The translations under genes and the position numbers were made by a program. Below the pieces are notes generated by a model. It had not been told where the DNA came from. It did not search any database and worked only from the letters and a program-made list of their open reading frames with translations. Positions 36,016 to 45,011 of a DNA stretch of 64,000 nt are shown here, one piece after another; positions within the stretch are counted from its first letter, which is position 1, and each line of letters starts with the position of its first letter. Location: contig CAZJVS010000008.1 of assembly GCA_964549445.1 (NCBI GenBank), positions 1 to 64,000 of the forward strand, in the 5' to 3' direction. Origin of the DNA: SpSt-539 sp964549445. GTDB taxonomy: Bacteria > Planctomycetota > Phycisphaerae > UBA1845 > UTPLA1.

Positions 36016-36103
36016 TCGCTTGAAATGGGACGCTGCCGCATCGCGGAGGGCAACCTCTGCGCGGCTCCTCAAATGTGCTCCTCGCGTGGCCGATAGATGA
36101 GCG

Positions 36104-37087
36104 GTGCCGTTTAAGCTTGCCCATCCCGATCCCCACTGTGACGCTCCGGCGGAGCGCGCCGTCATCCCCGCGGCGGGCGACGAAGTCGCGACGGTGTGGA
36201 AGGAGTGGCTGGCGCGATTCCTCGGCTATCTGGACTCGGAGTGCGGCCTGTCGGCCAATACGCTCGATGCTTACCGGCGCGACCTGCGCGAGTTCTGCGG
36301 CACGCTGAGCCGCCGCGGCGTATTCGCGCCGGAAGGAATCACCCCGACGGTCGTTCAGGCCCACCTGATGCGTTTGACAGAGCGCGGCCTGGCGCTGGCT
36401 TCGACGGCGCGGCACATGGTCTCGCTCAAGGTGTTCCTGCGTTTCCTGCACTTGATGGGGACGATGACGTCGGACGTGGCGGGGCTTCTGGAGACGCCGC
36501 GAAAGTGGCAGTCGCTGCCGGATACGCTGCACGCGCACCAAGTCGAGAAGCTGCTGTCGATACCGCTGACCACCGATCCGCTGTCGCAGCGGGATCGCGC
36601 GATCCTGGAGTTCCTGTATGCGACCGGCCTGCGCGTGTCCGAGCTTGCCGGGCTCCAACTCAACGACGTGAATCTGGACATCGGTTACGTTCGCTGCATT
36701 GGCAAGGGACGGCGCGAGCGGATTGTGCCGGTCGGGCGGGCCGCGATTGACGCCACGCGCGACTTTCTCGCGTCAGTCCGTCCGACGCTGGTCGCCCATC
36801 GGCCGAACGAATCGGCGCTCTTCGTCAGCCGAACCGGGCGGCGGATGGACCGGACGGCCATCTGGCGGCTGGTGCTCCGCTACGCGCGGCAGGCGGGCTT
36901 CCGCGGCAAGGTCAGCCCGCACACCCTGCGGCATTGCTTCGCCACGCATCTGTTGCAGGGAGGCGCCGATCTGCGCGTCGTTCAGGAATTGCTCGGGCAC
37001 GCCGATGTGGCGACCACGCAGATTTACACGCACGTCGATACGACGCGGCTGAAGTCGGTTCACACGCGATTTCATCCGCGGCAATAG
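36104..37087 (+). CDS. xerD: XerC/XerD-type tyrosine recombinase
   Basis: 327 residues from GTG 36104. N-terminal SAM-like core-binding domain (WLARFLGYLDSECGLSANTL) and C-terminal catalytic domain with all expected residues: R177 (TGLRVSEL), K201 (GKGRRE), H273 and R276 (SPHTLRHCFATHLL), H299 (LLGHADV) and nucleophile Y308 (TQIYTHV). The length and sequence fit chromosome-dimer resolution enzymes acting at dif with FtsK. No phage or integron genes surround it, so a housekeeping role is likely. XerC and XerD cannot be told apart with confidence. Confidence 0.9.
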   Translation: MPFKLAHPDPHCDAPAERAVIPAAGDEVATVWKEWLARFLGYLDSECGLSANTLDAYRRDLREFCGTLSRRGVFAPEGITPTVVQAHLMRLTERGLALASTARHMVSLKVFLRFLHLMGTMTSDVAGLLETPRKWQSLPDTLHAHQVEKLLSIPLTTDPLSQRDRAILEFLYATGLRVSELAGLQLNDVNLDIGYVRCIGKGRRERIVPVGRAAIDATRDFLASVRPTLVAHRPNESALFVSRTGRRMDRTAIWRLVLRYARQAGFRGKVSPHTLRHCFATHLLQGGADLRVVQELLGHADVATTQIYTHVDTTRLKSVHTRFHPRQ

Positions 37088-37093
37088 ACGACA

Positions 37094-37816
37094 CTACCAC
37101 GCGATGCTGCGACCGCCGTCTACGGCGAGTACGACGCCGGTGACGTAGGCGGCGTCGACCGCGAGAAACCGCACCGCAGCTGCGACCTCTTCGGGCGAGC
37201 CGGCCCGCGCCGCTGGAATCCGGGCAACGATTCGCTTTCGCTTCGCTTCCGAATAATCGGCCGGCCAGTCGGCCACGCCGGGCGCGACCGCGTTTACGCG
37301 GATATTCGGCGCAAGCTCGGCGGCCAGGGCACGCGTGAGGGCGACGAGGCCGGCCTTCGAGACACAGTAGGCGAGATACGTCGGCAGGGGGCGCTCGGCG
37401 TGGATGTCAGTTATGTTCACGATGGCGCCCCCGGCGGAGATCAACGGGGCGGCGGCGCGGCAGAGGAGGACCGGAGCCGTCAGATTCACTGCCAGGGTCT
37501 GATTCCATTTCGCGACGTCGACGTCGGCAAGCCGCATTGGATCGAACGTGGAGGCGTTGTTCACGAGGACATCGAGCCGGCCGAGCTCGTCGGCGCAGCG
37601 GCCCGGCAGCGTCGCGGCGGCTGCCGGACCGGCCAGATCGGCTTGCAGTAATGCGACACGGCGACCGGCGTCGCGAATTGCGGCGGCGGACTTATCGGCG
37701 TCGCGACCGGATGTGTTGAAGTGCAGGCCGATGTCGTAGCCGGCACGCGCGAGTTCGAGCGCGATGGCGCGGCCGACACGGCGGGCGGCTCCAGTGACGA
37801 GTGCGACCTTGCTCAT
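37094..37816 (-). CDS. short-chain dehydrogenase/reductase, pteridine-reductase-like
   Basis: 240 residues, classical SDR. The cofactor motif is TGAARRVG, with the TGxxxRxG form of pteridine reductases and FolM rather than the usual TGxxxGxG; GLHFNTSGRDADK shows the NADPH-type Arg region. NNAS is present, and the active site has Y-x3-K in YCVSKAG with an upstream acidic/Thr residue (NITDIHAE) in place of the usual Ser, as also seen in this group. Dihydropteridine or dihydrofolate reduction is the likely reaction. It converges on xerD with a 6-bp gap. Confidence 0.85.
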   Translation of the reverse strand: MSKVALVTGAARRVGRAIALELARAGYDIGLHFNTSGRDADKSAAAIRDAGRRVALLQADLAGPAAAATLPGRCADELGRLDVLVNNASTFDPMRLADVDVAKWNQTLAVNLTAPVLLCRAAAPLISAGGAIVNITDIHAERPLPTYLAYCVSKAGLVALTRALAAELAPNIRVNAVAPGVADWPADYSEAKRKRIVARIPAARAGSPEEVAAAVRFLAVDAAYVTGVVLAVDGGRSIAW

Positions 37817-37838
37817 GCGTGGCGTGCTTCTGCCGGGT

Positions 37839-38117
37839 TCAGGTCGGCGGCGAATCGTCCTGCGACTCGGGAAGACGGTGCATTTTCCAGACGTCTTCGC
37901 TTGCCGTCGGAGGCGCCGGCTTTCGCAGAAGCATGGCGCGGTAGCCCTTCGAGAAGCGATGAATCGCGAAACTGGCGACCAGAAACGTCAGCAGAATGAT
38001 GGAGGCCCAGAGCAGCATCCGGCCGAGCTGCTCGCCGGTGACGGGCTCGCCGCTCGGGCGCGACTGGGCCGCCGCGAGCAGATTACAGACTCCACAAGCC
38101 GCTGCGGGGGTTGTCAT
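37839..38117 (-). CDS. small single-pass membrane protein downstream of dnaJ
   Basis: 92 residues with one membrane helix (about 34-52, MLLWASIILLTFLVASFAI) followed by a basic stretch (HRFSKGYRAMLLRK) and a Pro/Asp-rich cytoplasmic tail. The start overlaps the end of dnaJ by 35 bp in another frame, so it is probably translated by coupling. Function unknown; no named family recognised. Confidence 0.55.
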   Translation of the reverse strand: MTTPAAACGVCNLLAAAQSRPSGEPVTGEQLGRMLLWASIILLTFLVASFAIHRFSKGYRAMLLRKPAPPTASEDVWKMHRLPESQDDSPPT

Positions 38118-39057
38118 GGGCGGATTCGCTGAATTCCTCGATCAGCCGCGTCTGCTTTTCGGTCAGCTTCTTCGGCGGAACGATCTTGATGACGCCATAC
38201 TGGTCGCCGCGCTCGTGCGATCGCGGATCTTCAACGCCACGACCGGCCAGCCGCAGCTTCGCGCCGCTGGGCGTGCCGGGCGGGAGCTTTACGGTCGTCG
38301 GTCCGTCGACGGTCGGAATGTCGATTTTCGCGCCGAGCGTCGCTTCGGCAATCGTGACCGGCACTTCGAGGTAGATGTCGTTCTCGACGCGGCGGAAGTA
38401 ACGGTGCAACTGGACGCGGCAGACAATGTAGAGGTCGCCCGGCGGGTGCCCGCGGCGGCCATGGCTGCCCTTGCCGCGGACGCGGATCCGCTGGCCGTCG
38501 TTGACGCCCGGGGGAATCTTGACGGTGACGGTTTCGCCGGCCGCCGGGCCGTCAACGATTCGCACTTCGAGCGAGATTCCGCGAATGGCCTGCTCGAACG
38601 TCAGGTTGATTTCCTGCTCGATGTCGGCCGAGGTGTGCGGCTCGGGTGCACGCGCTGATTGCCCGCGGCGGCCGACGCGCTCGAAAATCTGCTCGAAGAT
38701 CGATCCGCCGCCGTGCCGTCCGCCGTCGTTGTCGAACAGGTCGCCGAAGTCGGCGAAATCGACCTCGACGTTGGGGTTCGCCGAAGACCAGGAATACGAC
38801 CCGCCGCCGGGGTATGCTCCATGTCCGGCTGGTTGGGGGCCGACTCGTCCAAAGCGGTCGTACTGCTGCCGTTTTTCCTTGTCCGACAGAACGTCGTAGG
38901 CCTCCTGCACCTCTTTGAATTTCTCAAGCGCCGATTTTTCGCCCTTGTTGCTGTCGGGGTGGTACTTCTTGGCGAGCTTGCGGTAGGCCTTCTTGATCTC
39001 GTCTTCGGACGCGGATCGAGCGACCCCCAGTACGTTGTAGTAATCGTTGCTGGCCAT
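38083..39057 (-). CDS. cbpA: DnaJ/CbpA-type co-chaperone without zinc finger
   Basis: 324 residues. The J domain is intact, with HPD in YHPDSNKG and ALEKFKEVQEAYDVLSD. A Gly/Phe-rich linker follows, then the two C-terminal substrate-binding beta domains (EQEINLTFEQAIRG; VKIPPGVNDGQRIRVRGKG; VKLPPGTPSGAKLRL). The four CXXCXGXG repeats of class A DnaJ are missing, so this is a class B (CbpA/DjlA-like) partner of DnaK. It is divergent from the nitrilase gene (114-bp gap). No dnaK or grpE is in the window. Confidence 0.93.
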   Translation of the reverse strand: MASNDYYNVLGVARSASEDEIKKAYRKLAKKYHPDSNKGEKSALEKFKEVQEAYDVLSDKEKRQQYDRFGRVGPQPAGHGAYPGGGSYSWSSANPNVEVDFADFGDLFDNDGGRHGGGSIFEQIFERVGRRGQSARAPEPHTSADIEQEINLTFEQAIRGISLEVRIVDGPAAGETVTVKIPPGVNDGQRIRVRGKGSHGRRGHPPGDLYIVCRVQLHRYFRRVENDIYLEVPVTIAEATLGAKIDIPTVDGPTTVKLPPGTPSGAKLRLAGRGVEDPRSHERGDQYGVIKIVPPKKLTEKQTRLIEEFSESAHDNPRSGLWSL

Positions 39058-39171
39058 GCGGATTTCGATCGAAACACTAGTCGGCGGTCGCAGGAACGGC
39101 CCCGCCGTTGACGGATTCTATGAGCGTCGCACCGCCGCCGCAAACGGCCGAGCCGTGTATCATGCTCGATC

Positions 39172-40476
39172 ATGGCAGAAGATGTGCGCGTCGCGGCCGT
39201 TCAACTCGCCGCACAGACGATCGATGCGGCGGAGTCGGTGTGGCCGCGGATCGAGCGCTGGGTGCGGCATGCGGCGGAGGCCGGCTGTCGGCTGGTCGTG
39301 ATCCCGGAGTGCTCGTATCCGGCGTATGTGCTGGGTTCGGCGGAGCGGGCGCGGGCGGGGGACACCCTTTCTCAGTCGGTGGTGAAGGAACGGTTCGCGA
39401 CCCTCGCGCGGTCGAATCGCATCACGCTGGTCGCGGGATTTGTCGAGGATTCGGGCGGGCGGCTCTGGAACGCAGCGGGTGTCTGGGACGCGGGGGGGAA
39501 GCTGCTCGGCGTGCAGCACAAGACATTCCTGTTTGACTGCGACAATCGCTGGTTTTCGCACGGGACAAAGATCGAGCCGATCGACTCGGAGGTGGGGCGG
39601 ATCGGCATCGTGATCTGCGCCGACGCGCGGGCCCCGGAGGTCTCGGCGACGCTGGTAAATCGCGGTGCAGAGCTGATCGTCGTCCCCACCGCGTGGGTCA
39701 ACATGGCCCGTACGCCGGGCGAGTATTGGAACATCCAGCCGGACGTACTGATTCGAGCGCGGGCGACAGAGTTCGGCGTTCCGTTCGTGTGCGCGGACAA
39801 GTGCGGGCATGAACCGCCGATGGAATACGTGGGGCAGTCGCTGATCGTCGCTGCCGATGGTGCAGTCGTCATTCAAGCTGGCCCAACCGAGGAGACGATC
39901 ATCATTGGCGAGGTGTCGCCTGCTCGCGGGCGCTCGCCGCGGCTCGATGCGGACCTGCGAGAGAAACTGTCAAGACCCTTCGCGGCGTTGCCGCCGATGG
40001 CGCGGAGCGACGTGAAGATTGCGTTGCTCCCGGCGGGCGTTCCCTTCGACGAGATGCGGTCCGGCCAGGTCCGCAGTGGCGTGCAACTCGTGCTCGGCGA
40101 GGGTCGGGCGATCTGGCCGCCGGGCGATCAGTCGGTCGCGGGTGTCTATTGCGTCGCGCCGACCGACATCCCAACCTTTCACGCGATTCGCGCGCTCGCA
40201 CTGCAAGGCGCCCGACTGATCCTGATCTCGGGCGTCAATGAGACGGAACTGCCGACCCTTCGCACCCGCGCCGCCGAGAATCGTCTGTTCGTCGGATGTG
40301 CGTCAGATGAGCGGGCATGGCTCATCGGCCCCGACGGCCAGGTCCGCGGCGCATCCACGCACGCGAATGAGCCGATCGTCCTCACGCTCGATCTCTGCGA
40401 AGCCGACAACAAAAGCGTCACCCCGGAAACCAATATTTTCCAGCAGCGCAGGCCGGAGCTCTATCAACTCGGGTGA
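39172..40476 (+). CDS. nitrilase-superfamily amidohydrolase with a degenerate second nitrilase half
   Basis: 434 residues. Residues 1-255 are a complete carbon-nitrogen hydrolase with the Glu-Lys-Cys triad: E46 (VIPECSYPA), K117 (VQHKTFLFD) and C149 (GIVICADARAPE). From about residue 275 to the end a second segment repeats the family pattern (ALALQGARLILI, then LRTRAAENRLFVGCAS and AWLIGPDGQV) but without triad residues. This looks like an internal duplication in which the copy lost activity. The enzyme should hydrolyse an amide or nitrile; substrate unknown. Confidence 0.82.
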   Translation: MAEDVRVAAVQLAAQTIDAAESVWPRIERWVRHAAEAGCRLVVIPECSYPAYVLGSAERARAGDTLSQSVVKERFATLARSNRITLVAGFVEDSGGRLWNAAGVWDAGGKLLGVQHKTFLFDCDNRWFSHGTKIEPIDSEVGRIGIVICADARAPEVSATLVNRGAELIVVPTAWVNMARTPGEYWNIQPDVLIRARATEFGVPFVCADKCGHEPPMEYVGQSLIVAADGAVVIQAGPTEETIIIGEVSPARGRSPRLDADLREKLSRPFAALPPMARSDVKIALLPAGVPFDEMRSGQVRSGVQLVLGEGRAIWPPGDQSVAGVYCVAPTDIPTFHAIRALALQGARLILISGVNETELPTLRTRAAENRLFVGCASDERAWLIGPDGQVRGASTHANEPIVLTLDLCEADNKSVTPETNIFQQRRPELYQLG

Positions 40477-40489
40477 TGTCCGGGCGGGC

Positions 40490-40518
40490 GTGAATTCCGC
40501 CCCCGTTTGCCCTAGAAT
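40490..40518 (+). promoter_or_regulatory. weak promoter candidate for sdhCA
   Basis: GTGAAT (40490-40495), 17-bp spacer, TAGAAT (40513-40518), 80 bp upstream of sdhC. The -10 equals the TAGAAT core found before the two GT-C-like genes. The -35 is poor. Confidence 0.3.
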
Positions 40519-40597
40519 CCGAGCGTCTTAGGACGCGGTCCGCCGTGCCCGATTGGTCCGCGGCGCGGCGCTGGACATCGCTGTGAACGACTGAGGA

Positions 40598-41371
40598 ATG
40601 ACGTTGGACGCTCCCACTCTCGACCGAAAATACCACTTCCTGCTCCGCAAGCTGCACTCGCTCTCCGGAATCATCCCGGTCGGCGTCTTCCTGATTGAGC
40701 ACCTGCTGACGAATTCGATGGCGTTCCAGGGTGAGGCGCGCTTTAACGAGGACGTGCGTTGGTTACACCATCTTCCATTTGTGACTTTTCTTGAAGTCTT
40801 TGGCATCTTCATTCCGCTCGCCTTTCACGCCGGATACGGCATCGTAATTGCCATGACGGCTGAACCAAATGTTTCGCACTATCCATACTTAGGCAATGTT
40901 CGCTATACGCTTCAGCGCCTCACGGGCTACATCGCATTCGTTTTCATCATCATTCATCTGCTCAAGTTCAAGTTCGCGCACTACGTCGGCTGGGGGCCGA
41001 ACTTCATGGATCCACAAAACAATTACTTCCAGGTGACGCGGCGCGGATTGATGGAGTGGCAGCCGTTCGGCTGGCAGGTTCCGTGGCAGGCGACTTTCAC
41101 ACTCTACGCCGTTGGGCTTCTCTCCGCTGTGTTTCATTTTTGTAACGGAATATGGAGCTTTTGCATCAGTTGGGGTATCGCAGTCGGTGTAACGGCGCAG
41201 CGGCGCGTTGGATACGCCGCCACAGCGCTTGGCGTGGTCCTTTTGGCGTGGGGAGGGATGAGTCTCTACGCGTTCAAGACTCACCCGAAGGGTCCCCTGA
41301 AGTTTTCTAAAGAGGACGTGGCGGCATCGTCGCAGCGGGAGCCGCGTGTTGCGGCCATCGAGAAGCAGTAG
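40598..41371 (+). CDS. sdhC: succinate dehydrogenase/fumarate reductase cytochrome b subunit
   Basis: 257 residues, five membrane helices as in the B-type (b558-like) membrane anchors of succinate:quinone oxidoreductases. Conserved haem-ligand-type His residues lie in KLHSLSGIIPVGVFLIEHL, IPLAFHAGYG, IIIHLLK and SAVFHFCNGIW. It anchors SdhA/SdhB to the membrane and passes electrons to quinone. GAGGA directly abuts the ATG at 40598; a TTG two codons later has a more usual spacing and may be the true start. It is followed 7 bp later by sdhA. Confidence 0.9.
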   Translation: MTLDAPTLDRKYHFLLRKLHSLSGIIPVGVFLIEHLLTNSMAFQGEARFNEDVRWLHHLPFVTFLEVFGIFIPLAFHAGYGIVIAMTAEPNVSHYPYLGNVRYTLQRLTGYIAFVFIIIHLLKFKFAHYVGWGPNFMDPQNNYFQVTRRGLMEWQPFGWQVPWQATFTLYAVGLLSAVFHFCNGIWSFCISWGIAVGVTAQRRVGYAATALGVVLLAWGGMSLYAFKTHPKGPLKFSKEDVAASSQREPRVAAIEKQ

Positions 41372-41378
41372 GACGGAC

Positions 41379-43385
41379 ATGGCCAAGAACAGAGTTGTAG
41401 TTGTCGGCGGCGGGCTGGCCGGGCTGGCCTGCGCCATGAAGCTGGGCGAGATGGGCATCGCGTGCGACCTGATCTCGCTCGTACCGGTCAAGCGCTCGCA
41501 CTCGGTCTGCGCCCAGGGCGGCATCAACAGCGTCAACGACGTGACGCGCGGCCAGGGCGACACCGAACGGCTGCACTTCGACGATACGGTTTACGGCGGC
41601 GACTTCCTTCAGCATCAGCCGCCAGTCAAAGAGATGTGCGACTGGGGTCCGAAGGTGATCGACCTGCTCGACCGACTCGGCGTTCCGTTCAACCGCACCG
41701 CCGAAGGCACGATCGACCGGCGGCGCTTCGGCGGCACGCTCTACAAGCGAACAGCGTTCGCGGGCGCGACCACCGGCCAGCAGCTCCTCTACGCACTCGA
41801 CGAGCAGGTACGCCGCTGGGAATCCGAAGGCCTCGTCACCAAGTACGAATACTGGGAGTTCCTCGGCACGATCCTCGACGACCACGGCGTCTGCCGCGGC
41901 TGCGTCGCGCAAGATCTCTACAGCATGGAAATTCGCGCGTTTCCGGCCGATGCGGTCGTGCTGGCGACGGGCGGCTGCGGCCTGATCTTCGGCAAGTCGA
42001 CGATGTCGATGGCCTGCACCGGCGCGGCGGCCGCGCGGGTTTATCGCGAGGGCGTGAAGTACGCCAACGGCGAGTTCATCCAGGTCCATCCGACGGCCAT
42101 CCCCGGCGCCGACAAGCTGCGACTGATGAGCGAGTCCGCCCGCGGCGAGGGCGGCCGCGTGTGGGTCCCAAAGTCCCCGGGCGACACCCGCGACCCGCGG
42201 GCGATTGCTGAGGCGGAGCGCTATTACTTCCTCGAAGAGCGCTATCCGGTCTATGGCAACCTCGTGCCGCGCGACATCGCGACCCGCGAGATTTTCGCGG
42301 TCTGCCTCGAAGGGCTGTCCGTCGATCCGACGACCTACTGCGTCTATCTCGACCTGACCGAGAAGACGACGGGCATCAAGCGCGACATCCTGCACAAGAA
42401 ACTCGGCGGCATCCTCGAAATCTACACCAAGTTCTGCGGCGTCGATCCGCTCGACGTTCCCATGAAGATTTTCCCAGCCGTGCACTATTCGATGGGCGGT
42501 TTGTGGGTCGATTACGCGAAGGACCCCAAGACCGGCGGCCTCATCGCGGCTCATCCGAAAAACCAGATGACGAACATCCCCGGCCTCTATGCCATGGGCG
42601 AGTTGGATTATCAGTATCACGGCGCCAATCGTCTCGGTGCAAACTCACTGCTCTCGTGCATCTTTGCCGGGCTGATCACGGCGCCGGGCCTTGAGGCCTA
42701 CATGAAGTCAAACAAGGGCGCCGCGTCCGACAAACCGGCCGACTTCTTCGCCCGCGCCGTCCGCTCGTGGCAGGATCGGGCCGACGCCCTCGCCGGCCAG
42801 ACGGGCAAAGAGAACCCGTATCAGATCCACGCCGAACTCGGCCAGACGATGACGCGCAATTGCACGGTCATCCGCAACAACAAGGACTTGAAGGAGACGC
42901 TCGCAAAGATCGACGAGCTGAGCGACCGTTACCAGCGCATCGGCCTGTCGGACAGCGGCAAGTGGACCAACCAGAACTTCTTCTTCGCCCGCGCCGTCGG
43001 AGACATGCTCCTGCTGGCGAAGGTGATCGCCCTCGGCGCGATGATGCGCGACGAGTGCCGCGGCGCCCACGAAAAACCCGAATTCCAGATCGAAGGCCTG
43101 AACCCCGAGAAGGGCAACCTGCGTCAACAGGCCATCGAGTGGTGCCAGCGCTTCAAGCAGCGCAACGACAAGTGGCTCAAGACCACGATCGCCGAATACA
43201 CGCCCGACGGACCCAAGATGTCCTACGAGGCGGTCGATACGTCGCTCATTCCGCCGCGGCCACGCACCTACGGCCTGAAAGGGGCCGAGGAAATCACCAA
43301 GGTCTGGAAAGAGCAATTCAGCGAGCCCGCCGCGCACAAGCCGCACGCGGCTGCGGAGCGGCAGCCCGCCGTGGCGGCGTCTTAG
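41379..43385 (+). CDS. sdhA: succinate dehydrogenase/fumarate reductase flavoprotein subunit
   Basis: 668 residues from the ATG at 41379 (AGGA upstream; the frame is open 11 codons further but overlaps sdhC). FAD-binding VVVGGGLAGLACAMKL, the flavinylation/active-site region SHSVCAQGGINSV, substrate-site QVHPTAIPGAD and SARGEGGRVW, and the SMGGLWVDY capping motif are present. It oxidises succinate to fumarate in the TCA cycle and respiratory chain. The length fits the epsilon/Bacteroidetes-type SdhA paired with B-type anchors. No iron-sulfur subunit gene follows: the next gene is a VTT-domain protein. Confidence 0.95.
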   Translation: MAKNRVVVVGGGLAGLACAMKLGEMGIACDLISLVPVKRSHSVCAQGGINSVNDVTRGQGDTERLHFDDTVYGGDFLQHQPPVKEMCDWGPKVIDLLDRLGVPFNRTAEGTIDRRRFGGTLYKRTAFAGATTGQQLLYALDEQVRRWESEGLVTKYEYWEFLGTILDDHGVCRGCVAQDLYSMEIRAFPADAVVLATGGCGLIFGKSTMSMACTGAAAARVYREGVKYANGEFIQVHPTAIPGADKLRLMSESARGEGGRVWVPKSPGDTRDPRAIAEAERYYFLEERYPVYGNLVPRDIATREIFAVCLEGLSVDPTTYCVYLDLTEKTTGIKRDILHKKLGGILEIYTKFCGVDPLDVPMKIFPAVHYSMGGLWVDYAKDPKTGGLIAAHPKNQMTNIPGLYAMGELDYQYHGANRLGANSLLSCIFAGLITAPGLEAYMKSNKGAASDKPADFFARAVRSWQDRADALAGQTGKENPYQIHAELGQTMTRNCTVIRNNKDLKETLAKIDELSDRYQRIGLSDSGKWTNQNFFFARAVGDMLLLAKVIALGAMMRDECRGAHEKPEFQIEGLNPEKGNLRQQAIEWCQRFKQRNDKWLKTTIAEYTPDGPKMSYEAVDTSLIPPRPRTYGLKGAEEITKVWKEQFSEPAAHKPHAAAERQPAVAAS

Positions 43386-43388
43386 CAA

Positions 43389-44168
43389 ATGGCCGAGCAG
43401 CCCGCTCAGCCGCCGCCGGTGTTGACTTGGGCTGCGACAAAGGCCTTCTTTCGGCGCCTCGGCCCGGCGGGCATCCTCGCCATCATCGCGACCACGCTGC
43501 CGCCGCTCGGCGGCTTCGTCCTCATCGGCCTCTCCGGAAATTACGTCGCGCCGTGGCTGCGCTCACACCCGGCCGGCGGCCCGTTCATCTATGCAGGCGG
43601 CTTCGCCATCCTCGCCGGGTTCGCGTTGCTTCCGACCTACGCACAATCGCTGCTCGGCGGCATGGCGTTCGGCTTTCGCACCGGCCTGACCTTCGCCTTG
43701 CTGGGCTTCGGCACCGCATCGCTGATTGCGTATGCCATTGCGCGTCGCGCGTCGGGCGATCGCGTGATGACCATCATCAACGAGCACCAGAAATGGCGGC
43801 TCGTTTATGACGCACTTGTCGGACGCGGATTCTGGCGAACGCTCGGAATCGTGACCTTACTTCGAGTTCCTCCGAACTCGCCGTTCGCCCTGACGAACCT
43901 GGTGATGGCCGCAACGCGCGTCCCTTGGGCGCCCTACCTCATCGGCACGGTTGTCGGCATGGCGCCGCGAACCGCCGCTGTCGTGTACTTCGGCACGGGC
44001 GTCAAGGAATGGACCGACAGCGACCCCTACCGAAAATGGACAATTGCGATCAGCGCGGTGCTGATGCTCGTGGTTGTCGGAATCATCAGCTACATCGCGA
44101 ATCAGGCGTTGGCCCGCGTGACGGGGCCGGGGAACGGAACGCAGGATCAGACGGGCCGCGCGGCGTAG
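43389..44168 (+). CDS. TVP38/TMEM64 (VTT domain, DedA-related) membrane protein
   Basis: 259 residues, about six hydrophobic segments. Family features are PPLGGFVLIG near the first re-entrant loop, the LLGGMAFGFRTGL glycine-rich motif, and a second loop with LLRVPPNSPFALTNLVMAAT and GTVVGMAPRT. VTT proteins are related to lipid scramblases and transporters of C55-P-type lipids. It begins 3 bp after the sdhA stop, so it is likely co-transcribed with sdhCA. Its last 22 bp overlap the convergent methyltransferase gene. Confidence 0.85.
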   Translation: MAEQPAQPPPVLTWAATKAFFRRLGPAGILAIIATTLPPLGGFVLIGLSGNYVAPWLRSHPAGGPFIYAGGFAILAGFALLPTYAQSLLGGMAFGFRTGLTFALLGFGTASLIAYAIARRASGDRVMTIINEHQKWRLVYDALVGRGFWRTLGIVTLLRVPPNSPFALTNLVMAATRVPWAPYLIGTVVGMAPRTAAVVYFGTGVKEWTDSDPYRKWTIAISAVLMLVVVGIISYIANQALARVTGPGNGTQDQTGRAA

Positions 44169-44941
44169 AGGTCGTAACCCAGCCAGCGGAAGAAAAAACA
44201 AGTCTGCAGCATTCGCAGGTAGCGGACGCGTGTGCGAACGCCGGCCCACTCCTCGCGCGGAAGCTTCTCGACTTTTCGCAGACTCCAGTTCAACGAGCGA
44301 GCAACATTTCCGGTTGCGTTCTGGTGCCGCACGACGTCGAAGCCGGCCTTGCGGAAGGCCTTCTCGTACTGGCCGGGGCGATAGAGGTGAACTCCTTCCT
44401 GAAATACACCCGCCAGCATTCCAACCGGCGGAAAAAGTCGAGCCGTGATGTCGCCGAGACAGAGCCAGCCACCCGGTCGCAAAACGCGGCGACACTCGGC
44501 CAGGAAGGCCGGCTTGTCGGGATAATGCAGCGCTGATTCGAGGTTGATCAGCACATCGACCGACGCCGACGCAATCGGCAGGCGCTGGGCGTCTGCCTGA
44601 ATAAAGCGCGGGCTCGCGGACTGGTTTCGCCAGATCTGCCGGGCGTTCCGAACATTGAAGTCGCTGTACTCGATGCCGAACGCGCGGCGCGGGTGATATC
44701 GATCGATGACCCAGCCGAGCGGGCCGCCGATGGCGCAGCCGACGTCAACGACGATCGATTGCGTCGTGATTGGCGTATCGCCGAGCAGTTGCCAGACCAG
44801 ATTCTGCTGGTGCGTGTCAAAGGTGTCGTCCTTGCTGAGCGCATAGCCGCAGTTGAAGGCGCGGAACGCCTGCATGTTCGACAGTTCCCAGTTGGGTCGA
44901 TAGTGCTCGTCGAGGACCTGTCGCGTCGTTGTGGCTGCCAT
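44147..44941 (-). CDS. SAM-dependent methyltransferase, UbiE/SmtA-like
   Basis: 264 residues from the ATG at 44941 (11 in-frame codons upstream are ignored). SAM motif I is VVDVGCAIGGPLGWVI, acidic motif II GIEYSDFN, motif III FIQADAQRLPI, motif IV VDVLINLESALHYPD and the post-motif FLAECRRVLRPGGWLCLGD. The C-terminal half (VFQEGVHLYRPGQYEKAFRKAGFDVV) is that of small-molecule or sterol/tocopherol-type methyltransferases. Substrate unknown. It shares a short divergent promoter region with pyrD. Confidence 0.85.
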   Translation of the reverse strand: MAATTTRQVLDEHYRPNWELSNMQAFRAFNCGYALSKDDTFDTHQQNLVWQLLGDTPITTQSIVVDVGCAIGGPLGWVIDRYHPRRAFGIEYSDFNVRNARQIWRNQSASPRFIQADAQRLPIASASVDVLINLESALHYPDKPAFLAECRRVLRPGGWLCLGDITARLFPPVGMLAGVFQEGVHLYRPGQYEKAFRKAGFDVVRHQNATGNVARSLNWSLRKVEKLPREEWAGVRTRVRYLRMLQTCFFFRWLGYDLYAARPV

Positions 44942-45011
44942 GCTGGTGGGGAGTCTAATCGCAGTCGCCCGCAATGCGAAACTCGGCTTGACAGCGGGCG
45001 CCCGCGCGTCG

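Noticed and set aside
36104..37087. Integrase of a mobile element
   Set aside because: The protein fits XerC/D length and sequence, and there is no attachment site, tRNA junction or phage gene beside it.
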